NCBI GenBank assembly: GCA_947302655.1
Contig: CAMYVW010000002.1
Span: 105,537-169,536 of the forward strand
Length of the DNA: 64,000 nt
Direction: 5' to 3'
Source: an uncultured Mycoplasmatota bacterium
Lineage (GTDB): Bacteria > Bacillota_I > Bacilli_A > RF39 > UBA660
Every line of letters begins with the position of its first letter. The first letter of the stretch is position 1. Of the stretch, positions 1 to 8,875 are shown piece by piece. The position numbers and the translations under genes are program-made. Under the pieces are notes generated by a model that did not search any database, was not told where the DNA came from, and saw only the letters and a list, made by a program, of their open reading frames with translations.

Positions 1-552
1 AGATACTTCTTTACAGGTCATACTTCAATTGAAATTGATAGTGACTTTGTTGTATTTAACATTAAAGAATTAATGAACTCTGATGAAAACGTAAAGAATG
101 CTTCATTCTTCAACATTTTAAAATATGCTTGGGGTTTATGTTTAGATAAATCTGTAAATACTGTATTAATGGTTGATGAAGCTCACGTTCTACTTTCAAG
201 TCGTAATGAACTAGGTGCTGAATTCTTAGCACAAGTTCAAAGAAGAAGTAGAAAGTATAATTCTGGAACTATTATTATTACTCAACAACCAACAGATTTT
301 GCTGCTCCTAATATCATTACTCATGGTAAAGCAATATTTGATAATGCTTCATATTACTTAGTAATGGGATTAAGAAAACAAGCAATAGAAGATTTAGCAA
401 AACTAATTGATTTAAATGAAAGTGAACAAGAAGGTATTAAATTCTTTGATCAAGGAGAAGCTTTATTCGTTTGCGGTAACAGACGAATGAGAATATCTGT
501 TATTGTTACACATGAAGAACTTGAATCATTTGGTTCTGGTGGAGGACTATAA
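1..552 (+). CDS. VirB4/TraE-like conjugation ATPase, C-terminal part
   Basis: The gene enters from the left edge; the reading frame is open from base 1, so only the last 183 residues are visible. VirB4-family ATPases energise type IV secretion/conjugation channels at the inner membrane face. The Walker B region reads VLMVDEAHVLL, followed by QVQRRSRKYNSG and the TQQPTDF motif, typical of the C-terminal motor domain of VirB4/TraC proteins. The Walker A motif must lie upstream of the window. It is followed by a hairpin terminator, then by a wall hydrolase, a lipoprotein and a VirD4-like protein, which supports a conjugation role. Family assignment is firm; whether the system is functional cannot be judged here. 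Confidence 0.85.
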   Translation, partial: RYFFTGHTSIEIDSDFVVFNIKELMNSDENVKNASFFNILKYAWGLCLDKSVNTVLMVDEAHVLLSSRNELGAEFLAQVQRRSRKYNSGTIIITQQPTDFAAPNIITHGKAIFDNASYYLVMGLRKQAIEDLAKLIDLNESEQEGIKFFDQGEALFVCGNRRMRISVIVTHEELESFGSGGGL

Positions 553-574
553 AGCACTTAAAAGTGCTTTTTTT
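551..574 (+). terminator. Rho-independent terminator after VirB4-like gene
   Basis: AAGCACTT and AAGTGCTT form the stem, followed by a run of T. It overlaps the stop codon of the VirB4-like gene. Confidence 0.8.
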
Positions 575-599
575 CTTGTTTTATTTTACTAATTATTTA

Positions 600-608
600 T
601 GTTATAAT
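600..608 (+). promoter_or_regulatory. Extended -10 promoter for the wall hydrolase gene
   Basis: TGTTATAAT is a TGnTATAAT extended -10 box; no convincing -35 box is seen 17 bases upstream. It sits just after the preceding terminator and 30 bases before the GTG start. Confidence 0.55.
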
Positions 609-638
609 AGTTGAGTAAAGTAAGAGTGGTGGTTAATA

Positions 639-2606
639 GTGAATAATGAAAATAATAAACCAAATAACACAAATATGAATGTTCAAAATAATGCCACTAA
701 AAGTGCAAATCCTAACCAAAATATCGCTCTTAATAAAAACTTTCGTAAACAAAATAATTCATCTTCAACTAATTCTTTAAAAAAAGATACTGGTGTTAAC
801 GCAGCTAAAACAAGCAGAATAAGAAACGCCTTTAATAATGTTAAACAAAGAAGAGCTGAAGCTACAAAACAAAATGAAATAGATGAGACAAATCTTGAAA
901 ATGAAGAAAGAGTTAAAAAATCAAAAATTGCAGAAGTTGCTGAAAAAAAGAAAAAGAAGATTATAGCTAAAATTGCTGCATCATTTTTTACTTCACAAGT
1001 TTTCTTAGCCGCTTTTGGTATTATTGTTGTAGCAGTTATTTTCATTATGGCTATTCCAATATTAGTATCTATATTAAGTCAGCAGATAAGTGATATTTGG
1101 GATAATATAGTTGATGGTGTTACCGAAGTATTTACTGGTTATTCTAGTGAAGTAGAAACTGATACAATCTATCCCGTTAAAACAACTCCTTTATCTCGTG
1201 ATGAATTTATTAGTAAAGTTAACTCATATAATGTTTCTAGTGGTAAAACAAAGTATTATCAAGTTTTTAAGGATAATGCAGGTACAATATATGATATTGG
1301 TGTAAGAGAAGGAGTTAACCCTGAATTTTGCGTTATAAGAGCTGTAATAGAAGGTTTTTCACCTGTTGCTAATCCAAAATTATCTGGTGACAATAATTAC
1401 TGGGGTATAGGGTGTAGTAATGGTAAAACTGTTTGTAAGAGTTACGCATCTTTTGAGAAAGGTGTAGAAGGATTCTACCGAGTTATAAACAGTTATGGAA
1501 CAGAAAATATTTATAATGTAATGGAAAAATATGCATATATTGGTGATAAATGGTATTATCCTGGTAGTTCTGGTTTAGGTGGATGCTATTATGCTGATGT
1601 TGTTATTGAAAAACTAAATAAACTTGGTTTTACTGATAGAGCAGTTGAGGTTAGAAAAACATGTGATGATGGAACTCAAATACCAACTGAACATGATACT
1701 GATCAAGTGGCATATTCTTATTATCAAGTTGAAAAGAATATTATTCCTCTTAGACAAAAAATATTTGGTTTAGGTGAAGAATCTGGTAGATCTTCATATA
1801 AAAACAAAGCTAATTTAAATATTGATTCACTTGTATCAGGTTCTGTTACACTTAGTAAAATTCAATCAGATAATGTAGCTAACATTCTAAGAAAAAATGG
1901 ATCAAGTATTAACGATTTTAACAATCAATTACTTCAAATAGTTAAAAAAGATGGTGTTGGTACTCGTGATGCAGTTGTTGATATTTCTAAGTATACCGTT
2001 AATACATTTGCTATGTATGGTTTATCTATTCCATATTTATATTATGGTGGACATTATGAAACATTTAAAAACACTTCTGGTCAAGAACATAACTACCCAT
2101 CATCAAGCTATTATGGTTTAAATCCGTATTTAGGTGAAGATATTTATCATAATGGAACTAAAGGATATACAAGAGCAAAAACTGATAAAAATGGTAAAAC
2201 TACATATGTAACATATACTGGCTTAGGTCTTGATTGTTCTGGATTTGTTACTTGGGCACTTCATAATGGTGGTATTAACATGAGCGTTAAAACCTCAAGA
2301 GAATATTTAAATCTACCTAATGCCAATAAACATGATGCTACTAATACATCTGAATATATAGGTAAACCTGGTGATGTATTTGCTTGTGATGGACACGTAG
2401 CTTTAAATATTAAATATGTTAGTGGTTCTGATCCATACTATATTGTTATAGAAGAAGCTGGTAAAGGACTTGCTGTAAATAAATATAAAGTTAATGGTAG
2501 TTATATTAAAAAGTATAAAATTGTAGATATGTCATACTATTATCAAAATGAAAAAACAAATAATTTTGAAGCTGCATTTAAAAATGGTTTAATAAAATAT
2601 CAATAG
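639..2606 (+). CDS. VirB1/CwlT-like bifunctional cell-wall hydrolase (lysozyme-like + NlpC/P60)
   Basis: This 655-residue protein probably opens the peptidoglycan for a conjugation channel. Residues 1-110 are an Asn/Lys-rich, charged cytosolic region; one membrane segment spans about 115-147. Residues about 185-350 look like a lysozyme/glucosaminidase-type domain (VREGVNPEFCVIRAVIEGF, then NNYWGIGC). The C-terminal NlpC/P60 peptidase has the catalytic Cys533 in LDCSGFVTW and His586 in DGHVALNI. The GTG start at 639 follows a GAGTGGTGG-type ribosome site. This two-domain layout is known from CwlT-type proteins of ICEs such as ICEBs1 and Tn916. The exact class of the first hydrolase domain is less certain than the NlpC/P60 call. 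Confidence 0.8.
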   Translation: MNNENNKPNNTNMNVQNNATKSANPNQNIALNKNFRKQNNSSSTNSLKKDTGVNAAKTSRIRNAFNNVKQRRAEATKQNEIDETNLENEERVKKSKIAEVAEKKKKKIIAKIAASFFTSQVFLAAFGIIVVAVIFIMAIPILVSILSQQISDIWDNIVDGVTEVFTGYSSEVETDTIYPVKTTPLSRDEFISKVNSYNVSSGKTKYYQVFKDNAGTIYDIGVREGVNPEFCVIRAVIEGFSPVANPKLSGDNNYWGIGCSNGKTVCKSYASFEKGVEGFYRVINSYGTENIYNVMEKYAYIGDKWYYPGSSGLGGCYYADVVIEKLNKLGFTDRAVEVRKTCDDGTQIPTEHDTDQVAYSYYQVEKNIIPLRQKIFGLGEESGRSSYKNKANLNIDSLVSGSVTLSKIQSDNVANILRKNGSSINDFNNQLLQIVKKDGVGTRDAVVDISKYTVNTFAMYGLSIPYLYYGGHYETFKNTSGQEHNYPSSSYYGLNPYLGEDIYHNGTKGYTRAKTDKNGKTTYVTYTGLGLDCSGFVTWALHNGGINMSVKTSREYLNLPNANKHDATNTSEYIGKPGDVFACDGHVALNIKYVSGSDPYYIVIEEAGKGLAVNKYKVNGSYIKKYKIVDMSYYYQNEKTNNFEAAFKNGLIKYQ

Positions 2607-2618
2607 GAAGGTGTTAAT

Positions 2619-3359
2619 ATGTTTAAAAAGTTTTTAGTTGTTACTTTATTAGTAGTATTTTTAACTGGTTGTGAAGCAACTTATGATTTAGATGTATCTG
2701 ATGGCTTTTTGGAAAGTACTACAGCCATACCTACAACTGCTGATGATTTATATATGATTTTAAATTATTCAACTAATATACCTGCATTTACAACTGATAG
2801 TTTTGATCCAGAGGATGATGACGTATATGAAGATGTTGAATACTATAATTATTCATATATTAATAATGAATCACTTAATTTAAATTATAAATATAATGAT
2901 AAATATAAATTAAGTACAATAGCAAAACAAACACTTCCTAATCTAACAGTTTCATCTGATAAAACTGTTAGAATTCATGCATCAGGTGATCTGAATTGTT
3001 TTAAACAATACGATGCTTTAGAGAAAGTAACAATCAATATTAAAGTTCCTTATGAGATTGTTTATCAAAATGCTGATTATGTAAATAATGATGTATATAC
3101 ATGGGTTGTTACTAAAGATGATTTATCTACTACTATAGATATTGAATATAATAATCCAGATTATAAGGGTAAAGAGAATCCTGTTGATCCAAACAAAGAT
3201 GACGACCCTAACAATAAAAATGATGAACCTAAAAATGACTCAAAAAGCAAGAAAAATAAAAAAGCTGATAACACATATGTTTTATTATTATCTGGTTTGT
3301 TTTTTATAGCACTTTTTGGTATAATAATTTTTGTAAATAAGTTTAAGAAAACAAATTAA
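2619..3359 (+). CDS. Lipoprotein with C-terminal membrane segment, conjugation operon
   Basis: The 246-residue protein starts with a lipoprotein signal ending in the lipobox LTGC (Cys18) and ends with a hydrophobic segment at about 222-240 followed by KFKKTN, so it would be held to the membrane at both ends. The middle is acidic, with a Lys/Asn/Asp-rich linker at about 185-218. It starts 12 bases after the hydrolase gene behind an AGGAAGG ribosome site, so the two are cotranscribed. I do not recognise the family. A structural or accessory role in the conjugation apparatus is inferred from its position only. Confidence 0.7.
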   Translation: MFKKFLVVTLLVVFLTGCEATYDLDVSDGFLESTTAIPTTADDLYMILNYSTNIPAFTTDSFDPEDDDVYEDVEYYNYSYINNESLNLNYKYNDKYKLSTIAKQTLPNLTVSSDKTVRIHASGDLNCFKQYDALEKVTINIKVPYEIVYQNADYVNNDVYTWVVTKDDLSTTIDIEYNNPDYKGKENPVDPNKDDDPNNKNDEPKNDSKSKKNKKADNTYVLLLSGLFFIALFGIIIFVNKFKKTN

Positions 3360-3401
3360 TAAATATTAAAATGTTTATATAAATATTTGGAGGAGTTAGT
3401 C

Positions 3402-5828
3402 TTGAAATTTAAAATTGAAAAAAAAGATTTTATAATTTTTATATGCTATTCAATTTTACTTTTATATCTATGTTGTGTAGCCGTTTTAAATTTTTCTTCA
3501 CTTGCAAGTGAGGGGTCTTTTTATGGATTAGTTCCTTTTAAAGCTTTTGTTCCTCCTTATGTTGGAGTAACTATTGGTTTATTCATAGCTGGTGAAGTAG
3601 CTGTATTTACTAGTGTATCTTCATATATATTTAGTAAAGATAAAAAAGGTGAAAAGGTTATAAACTTTAAGAAAAAAGAATCTGATGGTTATGCCGAGTG
3701 GGGTACTAGAAAACAAATTATTAATGAAAAAGATGTAGAAAAAGTAAATCCCAAATCTGATAAGATTGATGCTGCAGGTATTACGCTTTTAAATAATGGT
3801 AAAGAAATATATGTTGATAATGGTGAAACCCATAATTTAATTATTGGTTCTACTGGTTCTGGTAAAACTGAAACTATTGTTAAACCAATGGTTAAACTTT
3901 TAGCAAGACATGATGAATCAATGATCATTACCGATCCTAAAGGTGAAATTTACAAGGAAACAGCAGCTTTATTAAAAGAAAAAGGATATAACGTTGTTCT
4001 TTTAAACTTCCGTGAACCTGAACATGGTAACTGCTGGAATCCACTAGAAATGCCATATAATTATTTTCATAATGGAAATAAAGATAAAGCACTAGAGCTT
4101 CTAGATGACGTTGCTATGAATATTTTAAAAGATCCTAATAGTAAAGCTGAACCATTCTGGGAAGATTCAGCTGCTGACTATTTCTCAGGATTAACTCTAG
4201 GTTTATTTATGGATGGTAAACCTAAAGAAGTAAATATTTCTTCTGTTAACTACATGAGTGCAATGGGTGAAGAAAGATTTGGCCCTAAAACATATTTACA
4301 AGATTATTTTACTTCTAAAGGTGAAGACTCTAACGCATATATTTTAGCATCTAATACTATAAATGCTCCAACTGATACTAAAGGTTCAATTTTATCTACT
4401 TTTAGGCAAAAAATTAGAGTATTCTCATCACGTGATTCTTTAAATGAAATGCTTTCTCAAAGTGATTTCGATATGAAAAGAATAGGACGTGAAAAGACTG
4501 CAGTCTTCATGACAATTCATGATGAAAAGAAAACATATCATGGACTTTTAACAATATTTATTAAACAGTGTTATGAAACATTAATTGATGTTGCTCAAGA
4601 AAATGGTGGAGAATTAACATATAGGACAAACTTTATTTTGGATGAGTTTGCAAATATGCCACCACTTAAAGACGTTGATTCAATGGTTTCAGCTGCTCGT
4701 TCAAGAAAGATAAGATTTACATTTATTATTCAAAACTTCTCACAACTTACTAGTGTTTATACTAAAGAAGTTGGAGACACTATTAAAGGTAACTGTGGTA
4801 ATTTAGTTTACTTAATGAGTACTGAGCTTTCTGCTTTAGAGGAAATAAGTAAACTTTGTGGTGAAGTAAAAGCAAAAGATAAAGATAAAAGTGCAACAAG
4901 ACCACTTATATCAGTTACAGATTTACAAAAAATGAAGAAATTTGAAGTTCTTCTTATAAGACAAAGAGGAAATCCATTTAAAACTAAATTAGTACCTGAC
5001 TTCCAAATGAACTGGGGTAAAGTATATCCTAAATCAGAATATCCAACAAGACAAAAGAATACTGTTGAATTATTTGATGTTAAGAAATTTGTTACTGATT
5101 ATAAGAAAAAACAAATGGAAGAATCTGGTGAAGGTATGATGCCTTCAGGAAATCCATTTATGCCTAATTCATTTATGCGTCCAAGCCCATTTGGAGGTGG
5201 AATGCCATTTGGTGGTGGATCTAATCCATTTGCAAATAAACCTTCAGTTCCTAGTGCTTCATTCTTAGATACTGGAAAACCAGTTGATTTAGATGCTATG
5301 ATGAAGGATATTGATCGAAGACTTGCAGAACTTGATGAAGAAGAGAAACGTGAAAAAGAAAAAGCTAAAGCTACTAATACAGAGATTTTAAATTTATTTG
5401 ATAAAAAAGATTCATCAGATTCAGTTAAACCATCAAATGCTGATTTACCAAATAAAGTAGTTAATAATAAAGAACCTGAAGAAGAAATATTATTTTTAGA
5501 TGATGATGAAGTTCTTGATGCTCCATTAAGTGCTTATCAAACTATGGATAAACTTGAAAATAAAGAGATTATGTCTAAACCAGAACCGGTAAGTACTCCA
5601 AGATTTATTAAACAAGAAAATGTTAATGTTAGTAAGCCAGTTACTAACATTAAACCTGAATTTAAAGCTGAAGAACCTAAACCATCTAATAATACTCCAG
5701 AAGACATTGATACATTAGATGATGTTATAAATGATAAACCTAAGATTAATGTTGATGCTGATAGCATTATTGTTAATGATAATTTAATAACTGATGATGA
5801 ATTCTTTGATGATTTCTTCTCTGAATAG
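3402..5828 (+). CDS. VirD4/TraG-family type IV coupling protein
   Basis: Coupling proteins recruit the relaxosome-DNA complex and pump DNA into the secretion channel. Two N-terminal membrane segments (about residues 8-30 and 49-75) precede the ATPase with Walker A GSTGSGKT (149-156) and Walker B ILDEFANMPP (Asp414, Glu415), then RKIRFTFIIQNFSQL. After about residue 560 there is a Gly/Pro/Met-rich stretch and a long acidic Asp/Glu/Asn-rich tail of about 230 residues, likely disordered. I place the start at TTG 3402 because GGAGG lies 8 bases upstream; the in-frame TTG at 3387 would put that ribosome site inside the gene. Length is 808 residues, longer than usual because of the tail. Confidence 0.85.
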   Translation: MKFKIEKKDFIIFICYSILLLYLCCVAVLNFSSLASEGSFYGLVPFKAFVPPYVGVTIGLFIAGEVAVFTSVSSYIFSKDKKGEKVINFKKKESDGYAEWGTRKQIINEKDVEKVNPKSDKIDAAGITLLNNGKEIYVDNGETHNLIIGSTGSGKTETIVKPMVKLLARHDESMIITDPKGEIYKETAALLKEKGYNVVLLNFREPEHGNCWNPLEMPYNYFHNGNKDKALELLDDVAMNILKDPNSKAEPFWEDSAADYFSGLTLGLFMDGKPKEVNISSVNYMSAMGEERFGPKTYLQDYFTSKGEDSNAYILASNTINAPTDTKGSILSTFRQKIRVFSSRDSLNEMLSQSDFDMKRIGREKTAVFMTIHDEKKTYHGLLTIFIKQCYETLIDVAQENGGELTYRTNFILDEFANMPPLKDVDSMVSAARSRKIRFTFIIQNFSQLTSVYTKEVGDTIKGNCGNLVYLMSTELSALEEISKLCGEVKAKDKDKSATRPLISVTDLQKMKKFEVLLIRQRGNPFKTKLVPDFQMNWGKVYPKSEYPTRQKNTVELFDVKKFVTDYKKKQMEESGEGMMPSGNPFMPNSFMRPSPFGGGMPFGGGSNPFANKPSVPSASFLDTGKPVDLDAMMKDIDRRLAELDEEEKREKEKAKATNTEILNLFDKKDSSDSVKPSNADLPNKVVNNKEPEEEILFLDDDEVLDAPLSAYQTMDKLENKEIMSKPEPVSTPRFIKQENVNVSKPVTNIKPEFKAEEPKPSNNTPEDIDTLDDVINDKPKINVDADSIIVNDNLITDDEFFDDFFSE

Positions 5829-5833
5829 AATAT

Positions 5834-5869
5834 AAAAAAACTCCATATGAAAATATGGGGCTTTTTTTA
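5834..5869 (+). terminator. Terminator of the conjugation operon
   Basis: CCATAT pairs with ATATGG inside an A-run/T-run frame, directly after the coupling protein stop codon. Confidence 0.8.
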
Positions 5870-5940
5870 TATCATTTTATAGGTTTATATTATATTTATA
5901 CTTTTTTATTTTTAATATTTTATATTAGGTGGATAAATAT

Positions 5941-6195
5941 ATGAAAAGTATAAATATAAAAGATTATAAGTCTTATATGGGTAAATTAATAGATGTTAGA
6001 CCTAAATACGAATATATTAAAAAAAATATACCAGGTTCTATTAATATACCTTATGATGATTTAATATTTAATCATCATAAATATTTAAATAAAAATGAAA
6101 GTTATTATTTAATATGTAGCGGAGGAGTAAAAAGTAGAAAAGCTACAAATATATTAAGTGTATATGGTTATGATGTAACAAATGTCATTAAGTAG
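5941..6195 (+). CDS. Short rhodanese-like sulfurtransferase
   Basis: An 84-residue single rhodanese domain: LIDVRPKYEY and the IPGSINIPYDDL segment lead to the active-site Cys in ICSGGVKSRK (about residue 63). Such proteins carry sulfur as a persulfide. I start at ATG 5941, because AGGTGG lies 8 bases upstream; the GTG at 5929 is part of that ribosome site. The protein stops after YDVTNVIK, just where most rhodaneses continue with a Gly-Gly turn and a final helix, so the last 10-15 residues of the fold are missing. It may still be active, since the catalytic loop is intact. Confidence 0.75.
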   Translation: MKSINIKDYKSYMGKLIDVRPKYEYIKKNIPGSINIPYDDLIFNHHKYLNKNESYYLICSGGVKSRKATNILSVYGYDVTNVIK

Positions 6196-6260
6196 TATAG
6201 TATACTGTAAAATACTTATTAAATTACATACAAATGTTGTATAATATATATGTGATTATT

Positions 6261-6842
6261 ATGGCATGGATAAATAGTATAAACAATATATTAAATAATT
6301 ATTTACAAGCTGCTGGTATATGGGGTGGAGTTCTTTGTTGTTTATTAATAATACTAGAACCTCTTTTTCCAGTATTACCAATGTTTTTGTTTGTAACAAT
6401 TAATTTACTTGTTTTTGGTACAGTGCTTGGCTTAATAATATCTTATATATGTACTGTTTTAGGTTGTTTACTTTTTTATATTGTATTTAATAAACTTTTA
6501 AGTAAGAAAGCATATAAGTTTTATAAGGATAAAAAGAAACTTAATAGTTTAGTAAATAAATATAAAGATATTAAAATAGAGACATTAACAACCATTATAT
6601 CTATGCCTTTTACACCAGCATTTATGATTAATTTACTAGCAGCTGTATCTAATATGCCACTTAAAAAATATATGACTGCTGAAATAATAGCGAAGATATT
6701 TATTACTATATTCTGGGGATTCTTTGGTTTTAGTTTAATTAAGTGTTTAACTCATCCACAATATTTTATTGTAATTGGTTTAATGCTTTTAGGTGGTTAT
6801 ATTTTAAGTAAAGTAATTAGTAGAAAATATAATTTAGAATAG
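6261..6842 (+). CDS. VTT-domain (DedA/TVP38-type) membrane protein
   Basis: About 193 residues with several hydrophobic segments. The arrangement of LFPVLPMFLFVTINLLVFG and, later, SMPFTPAFMINLLAAVSNMP matches the SNARE-associated/VTT fold, whose members act in lipid handling at the membrane. The start is uncertain: ATG 6234 overlaps a likely -10 box (TATAAT at 6239), so I prefer ATG 6261, which has a GTGAT ribosome site 9 bases upstream. It is followed after 9 bases by rmuC and probably shares its transcript. Substrate cannot be told from sequence. Confidence 0.65.
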   Translation: MAWINSINNILNNYLQAAGIWGGVLCCLLIILEPLFPVLPMFLFVTINLLVFGTVLGLIISYICTVLGCLLFYIVFNKLLSKKAYKFYKDKKKLNSLVNKYKDIKIETLTTIISMPFTPAFMINLLAAVSNMPLKKYMTAEIIAKIFITIFWGFFGFSLIKCLTHPQYFIVIGLMLLGGYILSKVISRKYNLE

Positions 6843-6851
6843 GAGCTTTTT

Positions 6852-7979
6852 ATGATTGAATATGTTATTATTGGACTTCTTGCATTAATTATACTTCTTT
6901 TATTAGGAGTACTTTTAAGAAATAATGGTTCTAATGATTTAACTGAGAGAATGGGAAGAGTAGAAACTAATATTGCAAAAGATATAGGTGATTTTACTAA
7001 TGATTTTTACCGTGAACTTAGAGATGACTTTGATAAACTTAATGAAAGAATTGAAAATAAGTTATCAAGAATTAATGATCAAGTTAATGAAAGATTAGAT
7101 CAAAATTTTGAAAAAACTAATAAAACATTTAATAGTGTTATTGAAAGACTTACAAAAATAGATGAAGCACAAAAAAAGATTGATTCACTTTCTACAGAAA
7201 TTGTTTCACTTCAAAGTGTTTTAACTGATAAAAAAACTAGAGGTACCTTTGGTGAAGTAAATCTTCAATATATCTTATCAAATATATTTGGAGATCATAA
7301 TGATGGTATTTATGAAATGCAACATAAGCTATCTAATGGTTTTATAGCTGATGCTATTTTATATGCTCCAGCGCCTCTTGGAACTATTGCTATTGATAGT
7401 AAATTTCCTTTAGAAAACTATGAAAGAATGACTGATAAATCACTTGGTGCTGAAGAAAGAAAAATAGCTGAAAAACAATTTAAAATTGATTTTAAAAAGC
7501 ATATAGATGCTATAGCAACTAAATATATATTACCTGGTGAAACTGCAAGTGAAGCAATTATGTTTTTACCTGCTGAAGCTATTTTTGCAGAAGTAAATGC
7601 ATATCATCATGACTTACTTAAAGATGCTTATAATAAAAAAGTATGGATTACAAGTCCAACAACTTTAATGAGCACTTTAACTGTTATTTCTATGATTCTT
7701 AAAAATATGGAACGTGATAAGTATGCTAAAATTATTCATGATGAACTAAATAGATTGAGTATTGATTTCACAAGATATAAAGAAAGATGGGATAAATTAT
7801 CACGTAATATTGATACTGTTAATAAAAGTGTTAAGGAACTTCATACTACTTCAGAAAAGATTTCTAAAAGATTTGATACAATCAACAAAGTTGATGTTAC
7901 TTCACTTAAAAATAGTTTTAGCGATGATTTAGAAGAAGAGGAAGACTTACTTTCTTTAGATCAAGATAATGTAGAATAA
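6852..7979 (+). CDS. rmuC: DNA recombination protein RmuC
   Basis: RmuC proteins combine a membrane anchor, a coiled coil and a nuclease-like domain and limit DNA rearrangements. Here residues 4-22 form a membrane helix, about 30-125 a charged coiled coil, and RGTFGEVNLQYILSNIFG followed by DAILYAPAPLG and IAIDSKFPLENY mark the RmuC core with its PD-(D/E)XK-like residues. The tail is acidic (DDLEEEEDLL). At 375 residues it is a normal length. AGGAG lies 6 bases before the ATG. Its last 19 bases overlap the end of the convergent gene at 7961. Confidence 0.9.
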   Translation: MIEYVIIGLLALIILLLLGVLLRNNGSNDLTERMGRVETNIAKDIGDFTNDFYRELRDDFDKLNERIENKLSRINDQVNERLDQNFEKTNKTFNSVIERLTKIDEAQKKIDSLSTEIVSLQSVLTDKKTRGTFGEVNLQYILSNIFGDHNDGIYEMQHKLSNGFIADAILYAPAPLGTIAIDSKFPLENYERMTDKSLGAEERKIAEKQFKIDFKKHIDAIATKYILPGETASEAIMFLPAEAIFAEVNAYHHDLLKDAYNKKVWITSPTTLMSTLTVISMILKNMERDKYAKIIHDELNRLSIDFTRYKERWDKLSRNIDTVNKSVKELHTTSEKISKRFDTINKVDVTSLKNSFSDDLEEEEDLLSLDQDNVE

Positions 7980-8590
7980 TATATTAAATAAATAATTATA
8001 AGAAATATTGAAACAATATTTCTTTTTTTATTTTTCAAATTATTTATATTAAATGAAAGCAAACCTATTATTAAAACCCCAATAATTGTTTTTATATTGG
8101 CATCTAAAATATTGTTTATACCTAACATAAATAGTAGAGTAACAATAGATGGTATCAAAATAATTTCAATTGGTATTTTTAAATTATAGTTATTTTTTAT
8201 TAGATATATTGGTGTTATTGGTAAAAAAATATAACTAATAAATATAAATATTTTTATTAATCTATTGTTAAAATATATTTTTTTATAACTTAAATAAATA
8301 TAAATAACTGAGAGTATGGCAGCCATTATAATAAGCATAATATTATAGCTAATAATTGTTTTAAAGATATCAATTATTATAATTACAACTAGTTTTAATA
8401 ATTCTTTTATATTAATCTTTTTAATTGAATTAACTATAATCTTTAATATTATTCCTAATAATATTGCTATAAAAAATGCTTTATTATTGGTGTAAAAAAA
8501 TATGTAATTAATAATTTTGTATATTGATTTTATATTTAAAAGATATAAAAAGTTTTTAATTATAAAAATATATATAATATAAAATAACAA
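7961..8590 (-). CDS. Multi-pass membrane protein of unknown function
   Basis: A 209-residue, extremely Ile/Leu-rich protein with about five or six membrane segments and no motif I recognise. It starts with TTG at 8590 behind AGGTGAT at good spacing, which is the main support for its being real, together with the unbroken frame. Its 3' end runs antisense through the rmuC terminator and into the rmuC coding end. No terminator of its own is visible on this strand. The AT-driven Ile/Asn/Lys content makes homology recognition by eye unreliable. Confidence 0.6.
   Translation of the reverse strand: MLFYIIYIFIIKNFLYLLNIKSIYKIINYIFFYTNNKAFFIAILLGIILKIIVNSIKKINIKELLKLVVIIIIDIFKTIISYNIMLIIMAAILSVIYIYLSYKKIYFNNRLIKIFIFISYIFLPITPIYLIKNNYNLKIPIEIILIPSIVTLLFMLGINNILDANIKTIIGVLIIGLLSFNINNLKNKKRNIVSIFLIIIYLIYYSTLS
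8001..8029 (+). terminator. Terminator of rmuC
   Basis: AGAAATATTG and CAATATTTCT form a 10-bp stem with a 3-base loop, then a T-run on the plus strand. It lies inside the coding region of the convergent gene. Confidence 0.8.
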
Positions 8591-8631
8591 TTTTTATCAC
8601 CTAATTAAATATAATTATTTAAGGAGGATTT

Positions 8632-8841
8632 ATGCTTAAAATAATATATAAAATGATAGGTTTAATTTATACAGCATTTTTACTTTTTATTTTTTTTATA
8701 AATTTTAATTTATTAAGTTTTAAGGAAAAATTTTATTTAAGAGTGTTTTATTCAATAAGAATTAATTTTATTTATTATCTTTTTTATTTAATATATATAT
8801 TTATATATATTAAATATATATATAAGAAGAATATAAAATAA
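8632..8841 (+). CDS. Small membrane protein, 69 residues
   Basis: A strong AAGGAGG site 6 bases before the ATG supports translation. The product has one clear hydrophobic helix at about 9-30 and a second aromatic-rich one at about 45-62, ending in a basic tail. No family is recognised. It sits between the divergent membrane protein gene at 8590 and a lipoprotein gene; spacing to the latter is 34 bases, so cotranscription is possible. The very high AT content makes this less certain than its ribosome site suggests. Confidence 0.5.
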   Translation: MLKIIYKMIGLIYTAFLLFIFFINFNLLSFKEKFYLRVFYSIRINFIYYLFYLIYIFIYIKYIYKKNIK

Positions 8842-8875
8842 TAAAGTGAGTATAATAAATCTATAAAGGTGAACA

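Noticed and set aside
683..1045. 120-residue open frame on the minus strand
   Set aside because: It is antisense to the hydrolase gene, Phe/Leu/Ser-rich as expected from the complement of a Lys/Asn-rich region, and has no ribosome site.
3387..3401. TTG 3387 as start of the coupling protein
   Set aside because: The GGAGG ribosome site at 3389-3393 would be inside the gene; TTG 3402 has it at normal spacing.
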